Assembly (NCBI GenBank): GCA_964036045.1
Contig: OZ038378.1
Span: 175,420,341 to 175,484,340 of the forward strand
From: Eutreptiella sp. 'Long Island Sound 2002'
Lineage: Eukaryota; Euglenozoa; Euglenophyceae; Eutreptiales; Eutreptiaceae
Direction: 5' to 3'
Length of the DNA stretch: 64,000 nt
Below the pieces are notes generated by a model. That model made no database searches. It saw only the letters and a list, made by a program, of their open reading frames with translations, and was not told the origin of the DNA. Below are positions 23,158 through 33,984 of the stretch, piece by piece (the first letter of the stretch is position 1; each line of letters begins with the position of its first letter). A program made the translations under genes and the position numbers.

Positions 23158-26100
23158 CGCGCGTGTGTGCTTCTCCAGCAAACCAATGCGGGAATCCTGA
23201 GATCAGTCATGCTCATTTTCTTTGCAAATGCAGATGTAGAGAGTTGCATGGGCTGTGGCTTTGGGCTATGGTGGTGCCTTCGGTCCGGGTTGTGCAACAC
23301 CTTCTGCTGGTGCAGGTGCCTCTGTGAGCCGTCTTTGCGCCCCTATACACCCTCTGTACGCCATCCATGCGCCCCCTCCCCTCCCACTGTGCGCGGTCTC
23401 TGCACTCGTTATGCGCCTTCGATGCGCCCACTGTGTGCCCACTGTGCACTCACGATGCAGCCCTCGATGCGCTCACTACTGCACACTACATGGTCACTGC
23501 GCCCGCTATGCGCCCACTATGCGCGCTCTATGCACCCACTACACTCCCACTATGTGCCCTCAATGCGTGCACTATGCGTCCAGTATCACCCGCTGTGCCT
23601 CCACGACGCGCCCACTGTGCGCCCTCTAAGCGCCCGCTATGCGCCTGCTATACATCAAAGCAAAAACCCGAAGTATCGCTAGTGTTGGCTGTTTCGCCTC
23701 GCCTGGTGTACTGTAAATCATGCACAATTGCTCCCATGTCCAGAATCCCGCCACTTGAACTCAGCAGCATGAGGCTGTTCACCAGGGCTGTCAGGGCCCC
23801 GCTCACACTCCCGACATCCCTTTCCCAGGCAATGTCACAAAAAGCAACATGGGCCGCACGCATCATCTTTTCCAAACGATACGAAGTACAAAATGGAACC
23901 ACACAATATAACAATATAACAAGATAACACGGCACCCTTCATGTTATTCCGGGGGCGTTCAGAGAACAGGCCCTGCCACGCGGACGGCACATTTGCATCT
24001 CCTAGAGACTGGCAGATGTCACGATGTAGGCAGGGTCGCATGAGGGGCCTTCGGTTCGGCATTGTGCCATTTGCTGCGGGGGCATTCCAATGCGCCAGAG
24101 TACGTGAGGAGGGTTGCAGGGATGCAGGGGAAGTGGGATGGAGTGAGGAGGAGTGCAGGGCACGAGCGAGAAGGCGGAATGGAGGGACGTTGATCTCTTG
24201 GCGCTTTGCAGAACCCCCGAGCCCCGATGTGGGTCATGCAACATCACCGTCCAGACCGCCCCGTCGCCCCTGCGAACCCCCACGCCCAAGCCCAGGGCCA
24301 AGCGCGCCCCCCGGCCCGCTCCAACGCCCATCAGCAGACGCGAACAAGCCCGGCTTGGCCGACCAAGAGCGTCGCAGGCCCCATCACGTCCCGGAATGGC
24401 GGCGGTGAAGGTGCGGTTGTGTGCGTCGCGTGCGCTGTTGGGAAGGGGCACGGGTACGAGTGCGTTGCCTTTCCGTTCGGACCCACAAAGGCACAACAGC
24501 GGACGATCCATTTTTTTTTTTACAACAAATGGCTCAAAAGCGCTTGGGATGCGGCAAGTTGTCATGGAGGTCATGGGCTTTTCGATACCTTGGGCCCAAG
24601 AGTACACAAGCCCCTGCCCGCCCACGGAAAAGCAGACCGTACCACCCGCACCGGGAGCGACCCGCGCGCTGCACCGCGCGGCATCCACTGCCAGCGACGT
24701 GGAGGGTGTCCTCCACAGAAATCACGTGGAAGAAAGTAATTAGATCATGGGCGCCATGCCTCGAAAACCCTAACAAGAGGTGTTGCGTGGCATGCCCCAA
24801 GGAACCCTTTGTAAAACCATCGAAATAACAATTTCTCAAGGAAGTTTTCGACTCTGATTCTTCAGACCCTCCCCCCCATTTAGCCGGTTGCCGGGGTCAG
24901 CGGCATTTTTGACACCCCCCCCCCTTTCCACCTTGAAATCACGAATTTTCCTTTGAATTTTTCGATTTTGAATCGAAAAAAATTTTCCGGGTCCCAAGTC
25001 TGTGGGGCCGTGTTGGATGGGCGCAGTTTTTGGTCATTTTTGTAGAGATCAGCGCCGAATGCGTCTTGGCGGCCTCACCCTGTGGTGCCCAATGGATGGG
25101 CATGGGGATGTGGTGATAGAGCACCCGTGATAGCCCTCAAACGGACAGATTTTGGGGCCCCGATCCCTGCCTCGGGCCAGCCATGAAAATGCGGTCAAAA
25201 CTGCTTCAGGCGTTTTCATCCTTGACAGCTCAACAATGGAATGTTGACCACTGCCTTTTTTGGACATTGCGACCAACTGCACTGACCAAAAAACAGTCGT
25301 CAAGCATGTTTCACACCCGTTCTACGTGTTTTTCATCAATGGCCAAACAGGGTGAGAAACGCGCAAAGAGGGTTTACATCATGCTTTTTATGGGACATTG
25401 GATCAGTGTGGGTGGCCACAATATCAAAAAAATTCAGTTGTGGAAATTTCAAGCTCTCGAGCATGAAAACTGCATCAGCAGTTTGTGCACTTGCCCTGTA
25501 TCCCCCCCCCCCCCCCCAGGCACCCAGTGGCCAAAGTGGGTGGGTGCGGGGCTAAGGGGCCAGTGCACAAACTGCTCAAGCGGTTCTCAGCCTCAACACC
25601 TTCAACCTCGAAATTTTCGAAGCCTATTTTTATGGAGTTGTGATTATCCACATTGATCAAATCTCACGTGTAAAGTGTCCTTGTCTTGCCAACTTGTGAT
25701 GGGGGTCAATCGTTACGTGCAATAAGTATTGGACATCCCGCTGCTCTTCGAGATGCTTAGAACTGGAACAAATTTTTCCACCGGAGGCATTGACTGGGCC
25801 TGGCTCTCCTGACATTTATGGTTCACACACCACAGACTGCTGCCGTGGTGCTCCCTGCGTTTCAGACCCTTTCACTTCTCTTTTCCCGGTCCTGTTCACG
25901 CTTCCGCATAGGCAGCCCGACCACTGCGGTCGGGCACTCCCAAGAGCCTACCGGACACATCATTTCGCCATGCCCCGGCCATCTCCGTCACGCCATTGCC
26001 GACCGGTTCAGCCCAGCAGGCACCCTCAGGTATGGTATGATGGATGCAAAATGTTCTGCGTATGGACCCCAGCCTGGCCAAAGAACACTGAGGACGCGCG

Positions 26101-28571
26101 TGCGGAATGCACAGGGCCCACCGTCACCCGCTGCCCTCCTAGGGGGCAGCCGATCCTGAACAGCATGAGGGGCAGGGCCAGGGTGTTTGAGGCCTTTTGA
26201 GCGACGGGTGCTCCTTTAGCAGTATGGCTGCTGCTGTAGTGGATCGCAGTTTGTCGATCATTGAGTCATCACTCCTCCATGCGCTGCAATGTGTGCATCC
26301 TTCTGGAATCTCTTGAAGGTCTCTCTGCTTTACGGCTGAAACCCGCATTTTCCATCCAATGTACTGTTGATGCCCAGTTCTATGCTGCGCCTCCCAGCTT
26401 CGCTCCTCCCACCTCCACCCGCACCCTACCACCCCGTCTGCACTGTGTTTTTGCTGTGAGTGCTGATTGCCCATGAGACATGTGGTGAGGGTTCCTTGAG
26501 AAGGGCTGACTACCGCCTGGACCGCCCTGCCCGACCTGGTGGTCTCGGTGCACATGCAGGGCTACCCCACCGACACAATCATACCACAGGGTTAATTATT
26601 GTTCCAACCTGGATGTTGGACCGCCAAGGGGGGGAATCAGGTGCAAGGTTGGGGGGGTTTGTTGCCCTGGTGTGGTGTGGAGTGTGGACCAAGCCTTTCT
26701 TGGTGACGGCGGCAGGGGGCGCAGCTGGACCCACCCACCCACTTTGGTTTGGGAAAACACAGCGGGGGGGGGGGTGTTACAAGTTCCAGGCACGGCTTGT
26801 CCATACCCTTGTGGCTGCGTGGCGGGTCCATGGCTGACCCAACCATGAGCACCTTGGGCACGTGCACACGCTCGTGGAGAGGGTGGCAACGGCGAGCCCC
26901 CTCTTTGGGGCCTGGGTCCAGTTCAGTTTGACTCTGCACCCGTCATCACTGTCCGCTACACCCTGAACCTTTGTAGCCACCGGCGTCCCAGACCCACCCC
27001 AGGTCCAGGGTACCAGGGTGACGAGGGGATGTGCAATACACACTGGGCCATCTGTTGCATCAGACGTCCCTGCCCCCCCAACCGCCCACCTGCCCACTGA
27101 CGGCTCCGCGCTCGGGTTTCAGGGTCCACAGATCCTCAACCGGACTACCCCGGACAGCCTGGCCTATGGCACACTCACCTGCCATACCATGGGCACACAG
27201 CCTGGAAATGCAGCACAGCACTGGGGTGTCAGGCCTGGTGCTTTGGACCCTGTGTTACAACCCCAACATCATTTGTGGTGGAGAGCACACTCTGAATTTC
27301 ACGGTCTGGGAATGCCTGAATGTAAAAGCTGCAAGCGCTGGCAGGGGAATGTACACCACAGGGCCACCATCTGCTGCAATCGTGAGTAGTGGGACAAACA
27401 TTCCGCTCTCACTCGTAAAACAGCGCTTCTTCTTGCCCCCCAGCCCCGCTTCCCTGATTCAACCAACAAGCAGGTCACACACCAGACTTGCCACTGGACA
27501 TGCATCCAGGTAGGGAGGGCGGGGTGTCAGCTGGCCGATAATTCCCTGCGGTGTAGTGGAAAATGACTCTAGCATGTCTGCCCACATGCCTGTGTCAGAA
27601 CAAGACCCAAAGCAGAGCCACCCGGCTCACATCAGATGCACTGCGAGCAACCCATGTGCTGTACCACTCAGCATCTACGGACAACAGTTTGGAGGGGAGC
27701 CTCCTCCAAACGCATATAAACTGCATCGCAACGGAAGCTATTCGGCTGCTTGTCCACATCTCCGCTTTCCCTTGAAATGATTCCCTGCCATACGCACCTA
27801 CGTGTCCTTTGGTAGTGGGAAAGCTGTGGGACCTAGCCCAGCCTTCTCGCCCCAGCGCTCAGCCATATGGTTTGCGCATCCTCTGCCTTATGGCCCATGC
27901 TGCCTCTCTGCAGAATTGATGGGATCTGCGGTGACACTGTCCAACCTGAGCGGTATTGAGGCCGAATCTCAAGATTCGCTGAAGAGCGGTATGTTGTGGT
28001 GCAATTCGATTTCCTCCAGGTGGGGCCTCGTTGTCCCATTGCAGTGTTCATTAGGGAAGATGTTCTGTCCACATGGTGTATCTGCCAGTTGGTGGCCCTG
28101 TGCGGATGCATGAAAACTCAGGGTCTTTTGGGCCTGGTACAGCACGTCTGCTTTGCTCTGTCGCCTGTATGGGTTACCTCTCAACACCCACCCAGTCTAC
28201 CCACCCAGTCTACCTTGCTCACCCTGCTTTGACCTACTCACCCCCTGAGGACATGAAATGGAGCTCTGCTCCATCCCATGCAGTCCGTCCCAACAGCTCT
28301 TACCATTCACTCAGCTGAATTCAAGCTGCAGCAGATCAATTCGGCGTTCCGCAAGCGCCTGAAGACAGCCAAGTCTGACGATGTTGTGCTGGCGAACTCC
28401 CAAGCCGTGGACCCCGAGTTGCAGAGGCAGCAGTCGATCATGGCGGCCCTGATGGTGAAGATTGAGCCCGGACTGGAGTCACATATTCATTTTCCGTTCC
28501 AGGCGACCGACGAGGTGGAGGCTCTGAGATCTTTCCCCCCCCTTGGAGCTGACAACCCTTTAAGTGGCTGA
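16658..28571 (+). CDS. Hypothetical multi-exon gene, 3' part (eight phase-compatible exons)
   Basis: I do not recognise this protein. Exons 16658-16754, 16816-16921, 17692-17950, 20140-20226, 20393-20508, 22580-22678, 24212-24404 and 28284-28571 are each bounded by AG and GT, except the last, which ends at TGA 28569-28571. Each donor phase matches the next acceptor phase across all seven joins. The total is 1245 bases (415 codons). The reading includes a hydrophobic helix (SGTFALLFDIMTT), a KFTFVGITDNGSKR stretch, a Glu/Arg-rich helix (MGIRRMHEEEEHRRERY), VPPPAPDWLQKAMEEQKALD, a basic Pro-rich segment and a final helical part (FKLQQINSAFRKRLKTAKS). No start codon is assigned, so the 5' end is missing. 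Coding style (helices, charged runs) argues for a real soluble protein. Extra exons, or two genes, remain possible. Confidence 0.45.
16816..16921 (+). CDS. Hypothetical gene, exon b
   Basis: Begins after a strong pyrimidine-rich acceptor and reads QLRISGTFALLFDIMTT and RRVIMSGEPHKVATELYR. The donor is GTAAGC after two bases of the Arg codon. Confidence 0.45.
17692..17950 (+). CDS. Hypothetical gene, exon c
   Basis: Acceptor TTTGTATTGCAG, donor GTATGC. Reads GGEMMTIDGLPEW and ends NVKFTFVGITDNGSKR. Open throughout 86 codons. Confidence 0.5.
19770..20062 (+). repeat. Dispersed repeat R1, copy 1
   Basis: Shares with 41885-42243 and 46385-46740 the ordered words CACACGGAAAC, ACCAGCACA, CAACTACTGGGC, GCATGCGAAGGGAAGAACGG and TGACTGTCCAGGGCCC, and all three end at GGAATGTCACACAGG followed by G. 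This copy has one CAACTACTGGGCTCC unit where the others have two. It lies in an intron of the hypothetical gene. Confidence 0.8.
20140..20226 (+). CDS. Hypothetical gene, exon d
   Basis: Acceptor TTGTACCCAG, donor GTATGC, 29 codons in phase 0. Opens VARDIFCKDKIQTAAEDAYE, a helix-like reading. Confidence 0.5.
20393..20508 (+). CDS. Hypothetical gene, exon e
   Basis: Opens VVDDNHMYIVYPENDSY and ends in a charged helix MHEEEEHRRER. The donor GTTTGT falls inside the final Arg codon. Confidence 0.5.
20860..21150 (+). repeat. Degenerate local duplication
   Basis: ACACATCCGGTGGGGACCCG near 20932 and ACACCTATCCAGTGGGAGCC near 21080 are followed by similar GCTTTGG(C/T)ACAC stretches and words such as TTTGCACG. 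The spacing is about 145 bp, with a further partial unit upstream. Confidence 0.5.
21410..21520 (+). repeat. Dispersed repeat R2, copy 1
   Basis: GGGCACCCTTTCC, GGCTGGCACGGGGCC, CCGATCGCTGGCAGCTCC and then CTCC repeats, closely matching 37095-37213. Both copies end in a (CTC)n run, much longer in the second. Confidence 0.75.
22580..22678 (+). CDS. Hypothetical gene, exon f
   Basis: The one base after GTGTTGCAG completes Arg, giving RYSTPKFVPPPAPDWLQKAM. The donor is GTATGT. Confidence 0.5.
23119..23154 (+). repeat. (CT)n microsatellite
   Basis: About 18 CT units in an intron, with only two CT breaks near the start. Confidence 0.9.
23340..23650 (+). repeat. Degenerate minisatellite, CACTATGCGCCC-type
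   Basis: More than 20 imperfect units of about 10-20 bases built on TGCGCCCACTATGCGCC fill this stretch. Open frames across it are repeat artefacts. Confidence 0.8.
24212..24404 (+). CDS. Hypothetical gene, exon g (basic, Pro-rich)
   Basis: Completes Lys and reads TPEPRCGSC followed by a run rich in Pro, Arg and Lys, likely disordered. The donor is GTGAAG. Other frames are also open here, so the frame rests on phase agreement alone. Confidence 0.35.
24935..25000 (-). repeat. Inverted copy of left-edge repeat
   Basis: The reverse complement carries GGGACCCGGAAA, TCAAAATCGAAAAA and ATTCGTGATTT in the same order and spacing as 92-156. A C run lies just beside it, as in the left-edge copy. Confidence 0.65.
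25477..25576. repeat. 15-bp perfect inverted repeat with poly-C loop
   Basis: AGCAGTTTGTGCACT at 25477-25491 is exactly complementary to AGTGCACAAACTGCT at 25562-25576. The 70-base loop contains a C run of about 16. Confidence 0.85.
27190..27515 (+). repeat. Dispersed repeat R3, copy 1
   Basis: Ordered words TACAACCCC, GTGGAGAGCAC, CTGAATTTC, GGGAATG, then CACTCGT and finally CTTGCCACTGGACATGC. The same order appears at about 53350-53835, 55690-55970 and 60990-61265, all on the plus strand. Confidence 0.65.
28284..28571 (+). CDS. Hypothetical gene, terminal exon
   Basis: Acceptor CCATGCAG, phase 0, 95 codons to TGA. It reads SAEFKLQQINSAFRKRLK, then SIMAALMVKIEPGLESHIHF, then a short acidic end. 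A GT at 28515 could instead be a weak donor. Confidence 0.45.
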   Translation, partial: SVPTALTIHSAEFKLQQINSAFRKRLKTAKSDDVVLANSQAVDPELQRQQSIMAALMVKIEPGLESHIHFPFQATDEVEALRSFPPLGADNPLSG

Positions 28572-29249
28572 CCGCGTCGGGTGCTTAGCGCAGTCGGTTT
28601 TCCACTCCCTATCATGACGTGGTTCTTGGACACTGGATTTCGGCAAACAGACCAAACATTAGGGGTACATGCACCCTTGCGTATGTGGTCTCTGAAGCAC
28701 GCTTTTATTGCCCTTCTTCTGCAAGTTGCTTCTTCTGCAAGTTGATACTTTCCCTTTGCTCCGGCAGCCATAACATGTGCTTTTTTATCATAGGTTTTTT
28801 CTCTGGGCCATGGGGGTGGGGGTGGCTGGCCAGCCCCCCATCCCCCTCCTTTCCCCTTCAAATCTCTCTCTCTGCCTACCCCCCCCCTGCTCAGCAGACG
28901 GTCTTGTGTGCCTCCTGGAGGTCGGAGGTCACCCAGGGTTGCCTGAACCAGAGCCTGAACCATCGCCAGAACCTCTTTGCTGCACAGTGCATGCGGCGTG
29001 GCGCATTATGCACTCAGTTGGTTGCACTCAGCAGGTTGTTGACCTAACATGCTCCTTGGTGCTGTATCATTTTGGCCCTCTTGGGCGCAGGCAGGTCCAA
29101 TGCACCAAAGTGCAGCATCAAGTCAGCGGGCAGAGTGCTGCTCAGCAGAACAACTCAATAGAGAGCTGTAGTGGTCCAGCCTTCCACGAATTGCTGCCTA
29201 CTTTTGTGCTGCTGCTGTAGTATCTCCCTGCTGGGGCGGACTCGTGTAT

Positions 29250-29253
29250 GTGC

Positions 29254-29338
<85 letters not shown>
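29250..29338 (+). repeat. (GC)n(GT)n microsatellite
   Basis: About 7 GC units run into about 38 GT units. Such tracts can adopt Z-DNA. The antisense poly-Thr-His frames (29142-29358) are artefacts. Confidence 0.95.
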
Positions 29339-29341
<3 letters not shown>

Positions 29342-31599
29342 AGCAATCTCGCAATCAATGACGATCTTCCACAATCCTCTGAATTTCCTTTGTTTGTTTC
29401 TGTTGCATTTTCACTGTGCCTGGTTTAAGTTTCTAATCCATGCTTCTAAGAACCTGAGAGTCTCCTGTGGAGCACCGCCCTGTCTGACCACCACGTGAAT
29501 ATGCACATGGGTTGGAGGGGAAGTAGTCCATTCCCGAATACTGTAGCTCAATCACATCAGCGATATGGACCGAAGTTGGTTTTGCCTGCCTTCTCTCTTG
29601 GGTTGGGCCCAGCACGTGCAAAGCTGTACAGAACTGGTATGCCTTTTGCGCTTCTTCACCCGCAACTGCAAAGGAACGGATTTGTGCAGAATCGTAAGAG
29701 CAATGAGGAAGAGACACAGAAGAGTCCTTCGAGGGGCTCGGTGATCCCATTACTCACCACTGTGTCTGCCAGGAGAGGCATTCTCAAAGATATGTTTCCC
29801 TCGGTGTTCCATTAACAATAGGTGTGCTAGAAGAAATTTCTTCCGGTCCTTCAGACTGTAGGCCATAAGCGGAGGTGGGGTGGGTGCTCCTCTCTGTAAG
29901 TGGTCCCTACATGTCCTGGACCCCCCCAGCCCCACAACCAGGAGACGGGGTGTTTTTACCTGTATGGACAAGTGACCGCTGTGTGCACCTGCTTGATGCC
30001 AAATGCACCGAAGCGACACCGAGGTGTTGGGCGGTCTCGCACAAATTCCCCTCCAATGAGACACGCATTATGCATCACCTACACTCAAGATACCCCATCC
30101 CAATTGCTCTGACAAGTTGTTCTTTTGTTGGCAGCTGTTGCCGGCAGGTTGGGTTTGGGCGTCTCATGTGATCATCGGAGATAGCAAGGCTTCTTGACGG
30201 AGGCAAGGAGGTGACCATAAAGGACACCAGTCCACGTCATGTTGGGTACCATTCATCCTTCACCGACGTGACCGTTGCATCCGCAAACAGGGGGTGCATC
30301 ATCCGTCAGCATCCGCACCACTTGTCCCGTTGGCATGCCTGGAAAAGAGCCGGAGCTGCCTTTCTCCGGCTCCAAGGCCTTTCACGGAGAATTTAATGTT
30401 GGTGGGGCAGATGGGCCAGCGTGCAAATGACCCACATTTATGCTATTGCACCCAATGATTTTCACGTTGTTTTGAGATTGCCATAGCTGAGGGGCCAGCA
30501 GCGTATAGCGTATAGCGTATATCCAGCAGGGTCTAGGGATAATCCCACAGTGTCGTGCAACCCTGTTGCAGCATGCGGCAATGCCGCTGGGCTGACTGAC
30601 CAACTGACCATCCTGACTTGTGAACCAATCATTCATATCCTCAAATTCCTCGTTGTGCATACTCGATTCACATCCCCTCTCTGAGGCCCCATCCCCTGGT
30701 GTTTCTCTAAGCAACTGCCGAACCATCTCATCACAGCCACCGCCATCGCCATTGCCATAACTGTTGCCAACGTCTGAGACATTATTGGAGTATTGGAGGC
30801 TTTAGTGCCTTGGTGCTTGGATGCTGTGGTACCAGGTGCCATTCACCTTGGTAGGGGAGCTTTCCCGACGGGACGGATTGGTGAGAGCTGTCCCAAGTGT
30901 GCTTTGATTGTCCACTGCTGTTTGTTTCCTCACCCACCCAGGCTGGCTAATGTCAACCCTTTTTGCACGACAGTCCGTGCAGTACGAACCATTCAGCACA
31001 GTGCGAAGCAGTGTGCTGCTTGCTTGCAGCGCTGGTATTCGGTGGTGGATGCCCCAGAAGCGGTTCAATACAGAAAGAGGTTCGGATGCAAATGTTGACA
31101 TTTCGACAATCTGTGGCATTGCAACACTCTAATCCTTTACAGCCCATACCCCGGCAGTGTTGGAAGAGGAGACTTGTTGGTCTTGGGGTGCAGTGTTCCA
31201 ATGGGCAGACCAGTGCGGACATTGTGCTTTGTGGGCATGGCTCTGGCACAGGGCAAACGTGCAGGGCTTCTTGAAAGTGCCACTGATCCACCTCAGTGTC
31301 GGTAGTTCCTGAAAACTTCAAGTTTGCCCGCAAGAAATAGTATGCACGAGGTCCCCCCCCCCCAGCCCTGCACACACCCAGCCCACCGGCTACGATGCTT
31401 TGTGCCTTGCATGCCTTGACACTGAACAAAAATCCCGATTACCGCTGCTGACCAAGGGGGCGCACCGTGTGCTGTGCAAAATGTAGGCCATTTTTGGCCA
31501 GTTATCCCTGGGTATTGCTGCGGTGCCACAGGCATTGCTGTTGTTTGGCCAAAGCGGGAGCATTAGCGCGCAGGGCACGCGCCAGGCAAAATGAGGTTG

Positions 31600-31850
31600 A
31601 TGAGGAAGATGACGATACCTATCTTTGCCAAGTTTGTCGCAAAAAGGAGACATCGGAATGCTCAACATGTAACCTTTATTTGTGTGCCAATTGCTTGCGC
31701 AAGCATGCTTGTGATATCATGTCCCTGAGTAACCACTTATTTATTTCGAGATGTCCTGTGGCTGTCTCATGTGGCAACTGTATAATGTGTTGTGACCATA
31801 CAGGACATCCTTTTGGGACCACAACTCAGCTTGGGAATGTGCAATGATTC
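31600..31850 (+). other. Cysteine-rich zinc-finger-like open frame
   Basis: Within the open frame 31467-31847, an acidic run (VDEEDDDTY) precedes CQVCRKKETSECSTC and LCANCLRKHA. The cysteine spacing C-x2-C-x6-C-x2-C-x4-C-x2-C-x3-H recalls the C-terminal zinc-binding tail of piggyBac-type transposases, but no transposase core is visible. It could be a relic or an exon of an unseen gene. Confidence 0.35.
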
Positions 31851-33102
31851 AGTGCTGTTTTTGCCATGTGCATGTGTGCTTCCCCAGAGAGTGGTGGATT
31901 TCAGTGTGGTCACGTGACCCCCCAAGTGTCTCCCACCCTGAGCTCTTGTTTCTCATTGGTGCCCACAGTGTGTTGCCCCTAGCAACGCTTGCGGGAGTAG
32001 CTTGTGGCACTAGAGGGCAAGCAAGGTGCACTTTCAGGGTGAGTGTATATTAACAGGGGACGCTATCCCTCCCTTCCTCTCCCTCTGCCCCTTCTTTGCT
32101 GAATTCTGGCTGTGTGTGTGGGTGATCCAAGATGTCGGTTTCTAGGCTTCTTTCTGGGCAGGTTTCTGCGCCATGTGGGCAGTGTGTTGTGAATGTGAGT
32201 AGTGGTACCACTCATGGAACAAAAAGCATGGAATGCTTCGGACCAATCACGAATGGGGTGGACGCCGAGCTGTTGCTTGCAGAGGAAGGGGGTGACTGTC
32301 TAAGACCCAGAATCAACAGTATGGGCTTGATGTCACATACAGGCTTGGGTTGGGAGGGTAGGGGTGCAAAAGGGTGCATACATTCAGTTTTCTTGGCCCA
32401 TTAATTTATCAGTATGTAAATACGACAGCCAAATATGAAAATTTCAGTTTGGATCTTTACGAAGAGTGGGTCTGCATTGTGGCAGACCCCGCCACCCCAC
32501 CCCATCCTTTCAGCATTTACAATGGCATGTGCACAGAGATACGGGGCTCCACAACTACGGGAGGGGGGCGAGTGCCAATGCTCGTTACTACATGGTTGGC
32601 AGACACCATCAGTACACTGCGGCATGCAATGCCAACACCTTTTGGAAAAAGACGTGTCTGGGCGAGAATTGGGCGCGTTTTGGCTCGTGCATAAGCAACC
32701 CATGCACAGTGGCCATCCCTCACAAACATGAACAAAGTGGACAAGTGAACATCACCAAACAAGCAAATGGACCACGAACTCTGTTTTTTTTTTTGTGCCA
32801 GGTTGTAAAGTTTTGCAGCTGCATATTGCTGGTGTGCTGTTTGCAAACTGTGGGTAAATGGCAAATGGTCACCATTTCTGCACAGTGTTCGGAGAGACAG
32901 TATGGGCAGCACACACCCTGATGCATGCCTTTTGCAGAACCCTCACACAGAGCGAAGGTCTGCAATGCATGTTTAGTACATGTAGAGCCAGAGTGGTACT
33001 GCGCGTTTTTGCTTGGGTTTATGTCTAAACCTGTTTTCAGATCAGACTCCAGGCAAGGGGTCAGGCGCACATTCATACACTCTCGCAGGGTGTTTCCACA
33101 CC

Positions 33103-33984
33103 ATGAATCCCAATCAGCCCTTCCCACCCCCCCAATATCAGGGCTACGGGAACCAGCCGCCACCGCCACAGCCTCAGAATTTCCAAGGCCAGACGCAGCC
33201 CCCACCGATGCAACCAGGACAGCCTGGGCAGATGCAGCCCCCACCGATGCAACCAGGACAGCCTGGGCAGATGCAGCCCCCACCGATGCAGCCTGGGCAG
33301 CCAGGCCAGATGCAGCCCCCACCCATGCAGCCTGGGCAGCCAGGCCAGATGCCACCCCCACCCATGCAGCCTGGGCAGCCAGGCCAGATGCAGCCCCCAC
33401 CCATGCAGCCTGGGCAGCCAGGCCAGATGCAGCCCCCACCCATGCAGCCTGGGCAGCCAGGCCAGATGCCACCCCCACCAATGCCTGGTGGCCAGCAACC
33501 ACCACCCTCGCCAGGTGGCCAGCAACAACCACCCATGCCTGGCCAGCAACTACCTTACGGCCAGCCTGGCCAGCCTGGGATGCAGCCACCACCAGGACAG
33601 GGCTACGCTGCCGGTGGCCCCCCACAACCATCATATGGGCAGCCCCCTCCCCCACAGCAGTATGGCCAGCCCAGTGCGCCACATGGCCTGCCACAGCAGT
33701 ACCCTCCACAAAGCATGCAGCCGTCCATGCCGCCTGCCCCACAGCAGTACAACCAGCCACCGGTCCCAGGCATGCAGGGCGGAGCACAGGGGCAGCAGTA
33801 CGGTGGATACATGGGCCAACCACAACCCACGCCAGAAGCAGCAGGGACACCAGATTATGGACAGCGAGGCCCAATGGGGATGTCAGGCTACGCTGCCCAA
33901 CCGCCGCCTCAGTTTGCACGAGGGGCTCCACCAGGGCCACCAACAGCTGGACCTGTGCCCGGAGCAGTGCATGGGTCCATGCAG
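33103..33984 (+). CDS. SEC24: SEC24 exon 1: disordered Pro/Gln/Gly-rich N-terminus
   Basis: 294 codons from ATG to donor GTCTGT. The start contains about eight 13-residue units of the [13 protein letters not shown] type, then looser PPQQYGQP repeats. Low-complexity N-termini like this are normal for SEC24 and may bind SEC23 or SEC16. Confidence 0.85.

Larger units (their letters stand above)
28572..33102. other. Region between hypothetical gene and SEC24
   Basis: Contains the GT microsatellite, a TAGCGTA triplicate at about 30497-30520 and a cysteine-rich open frame at 31467-31847. The SEC24 promoter should lie in the last part. TCTCGCAG at 33083-33090, a good acceptor 12 bases before the SEC24 ATG, hints at an intron in the 5' leader. 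No TATA box is obvious. Confidence 0.45.

Noticed and set aside
23340-23650. CRISPR-like alternation of repeats
   Set aside because: Units are degenerate and contiguous, with no unique spacers; the genome is eukaryotic.
29142-29358. Thr-His repeat proteins on the minus strand
   Set aside because: Translation of a GT microsatellite; every frame is open by repetition.
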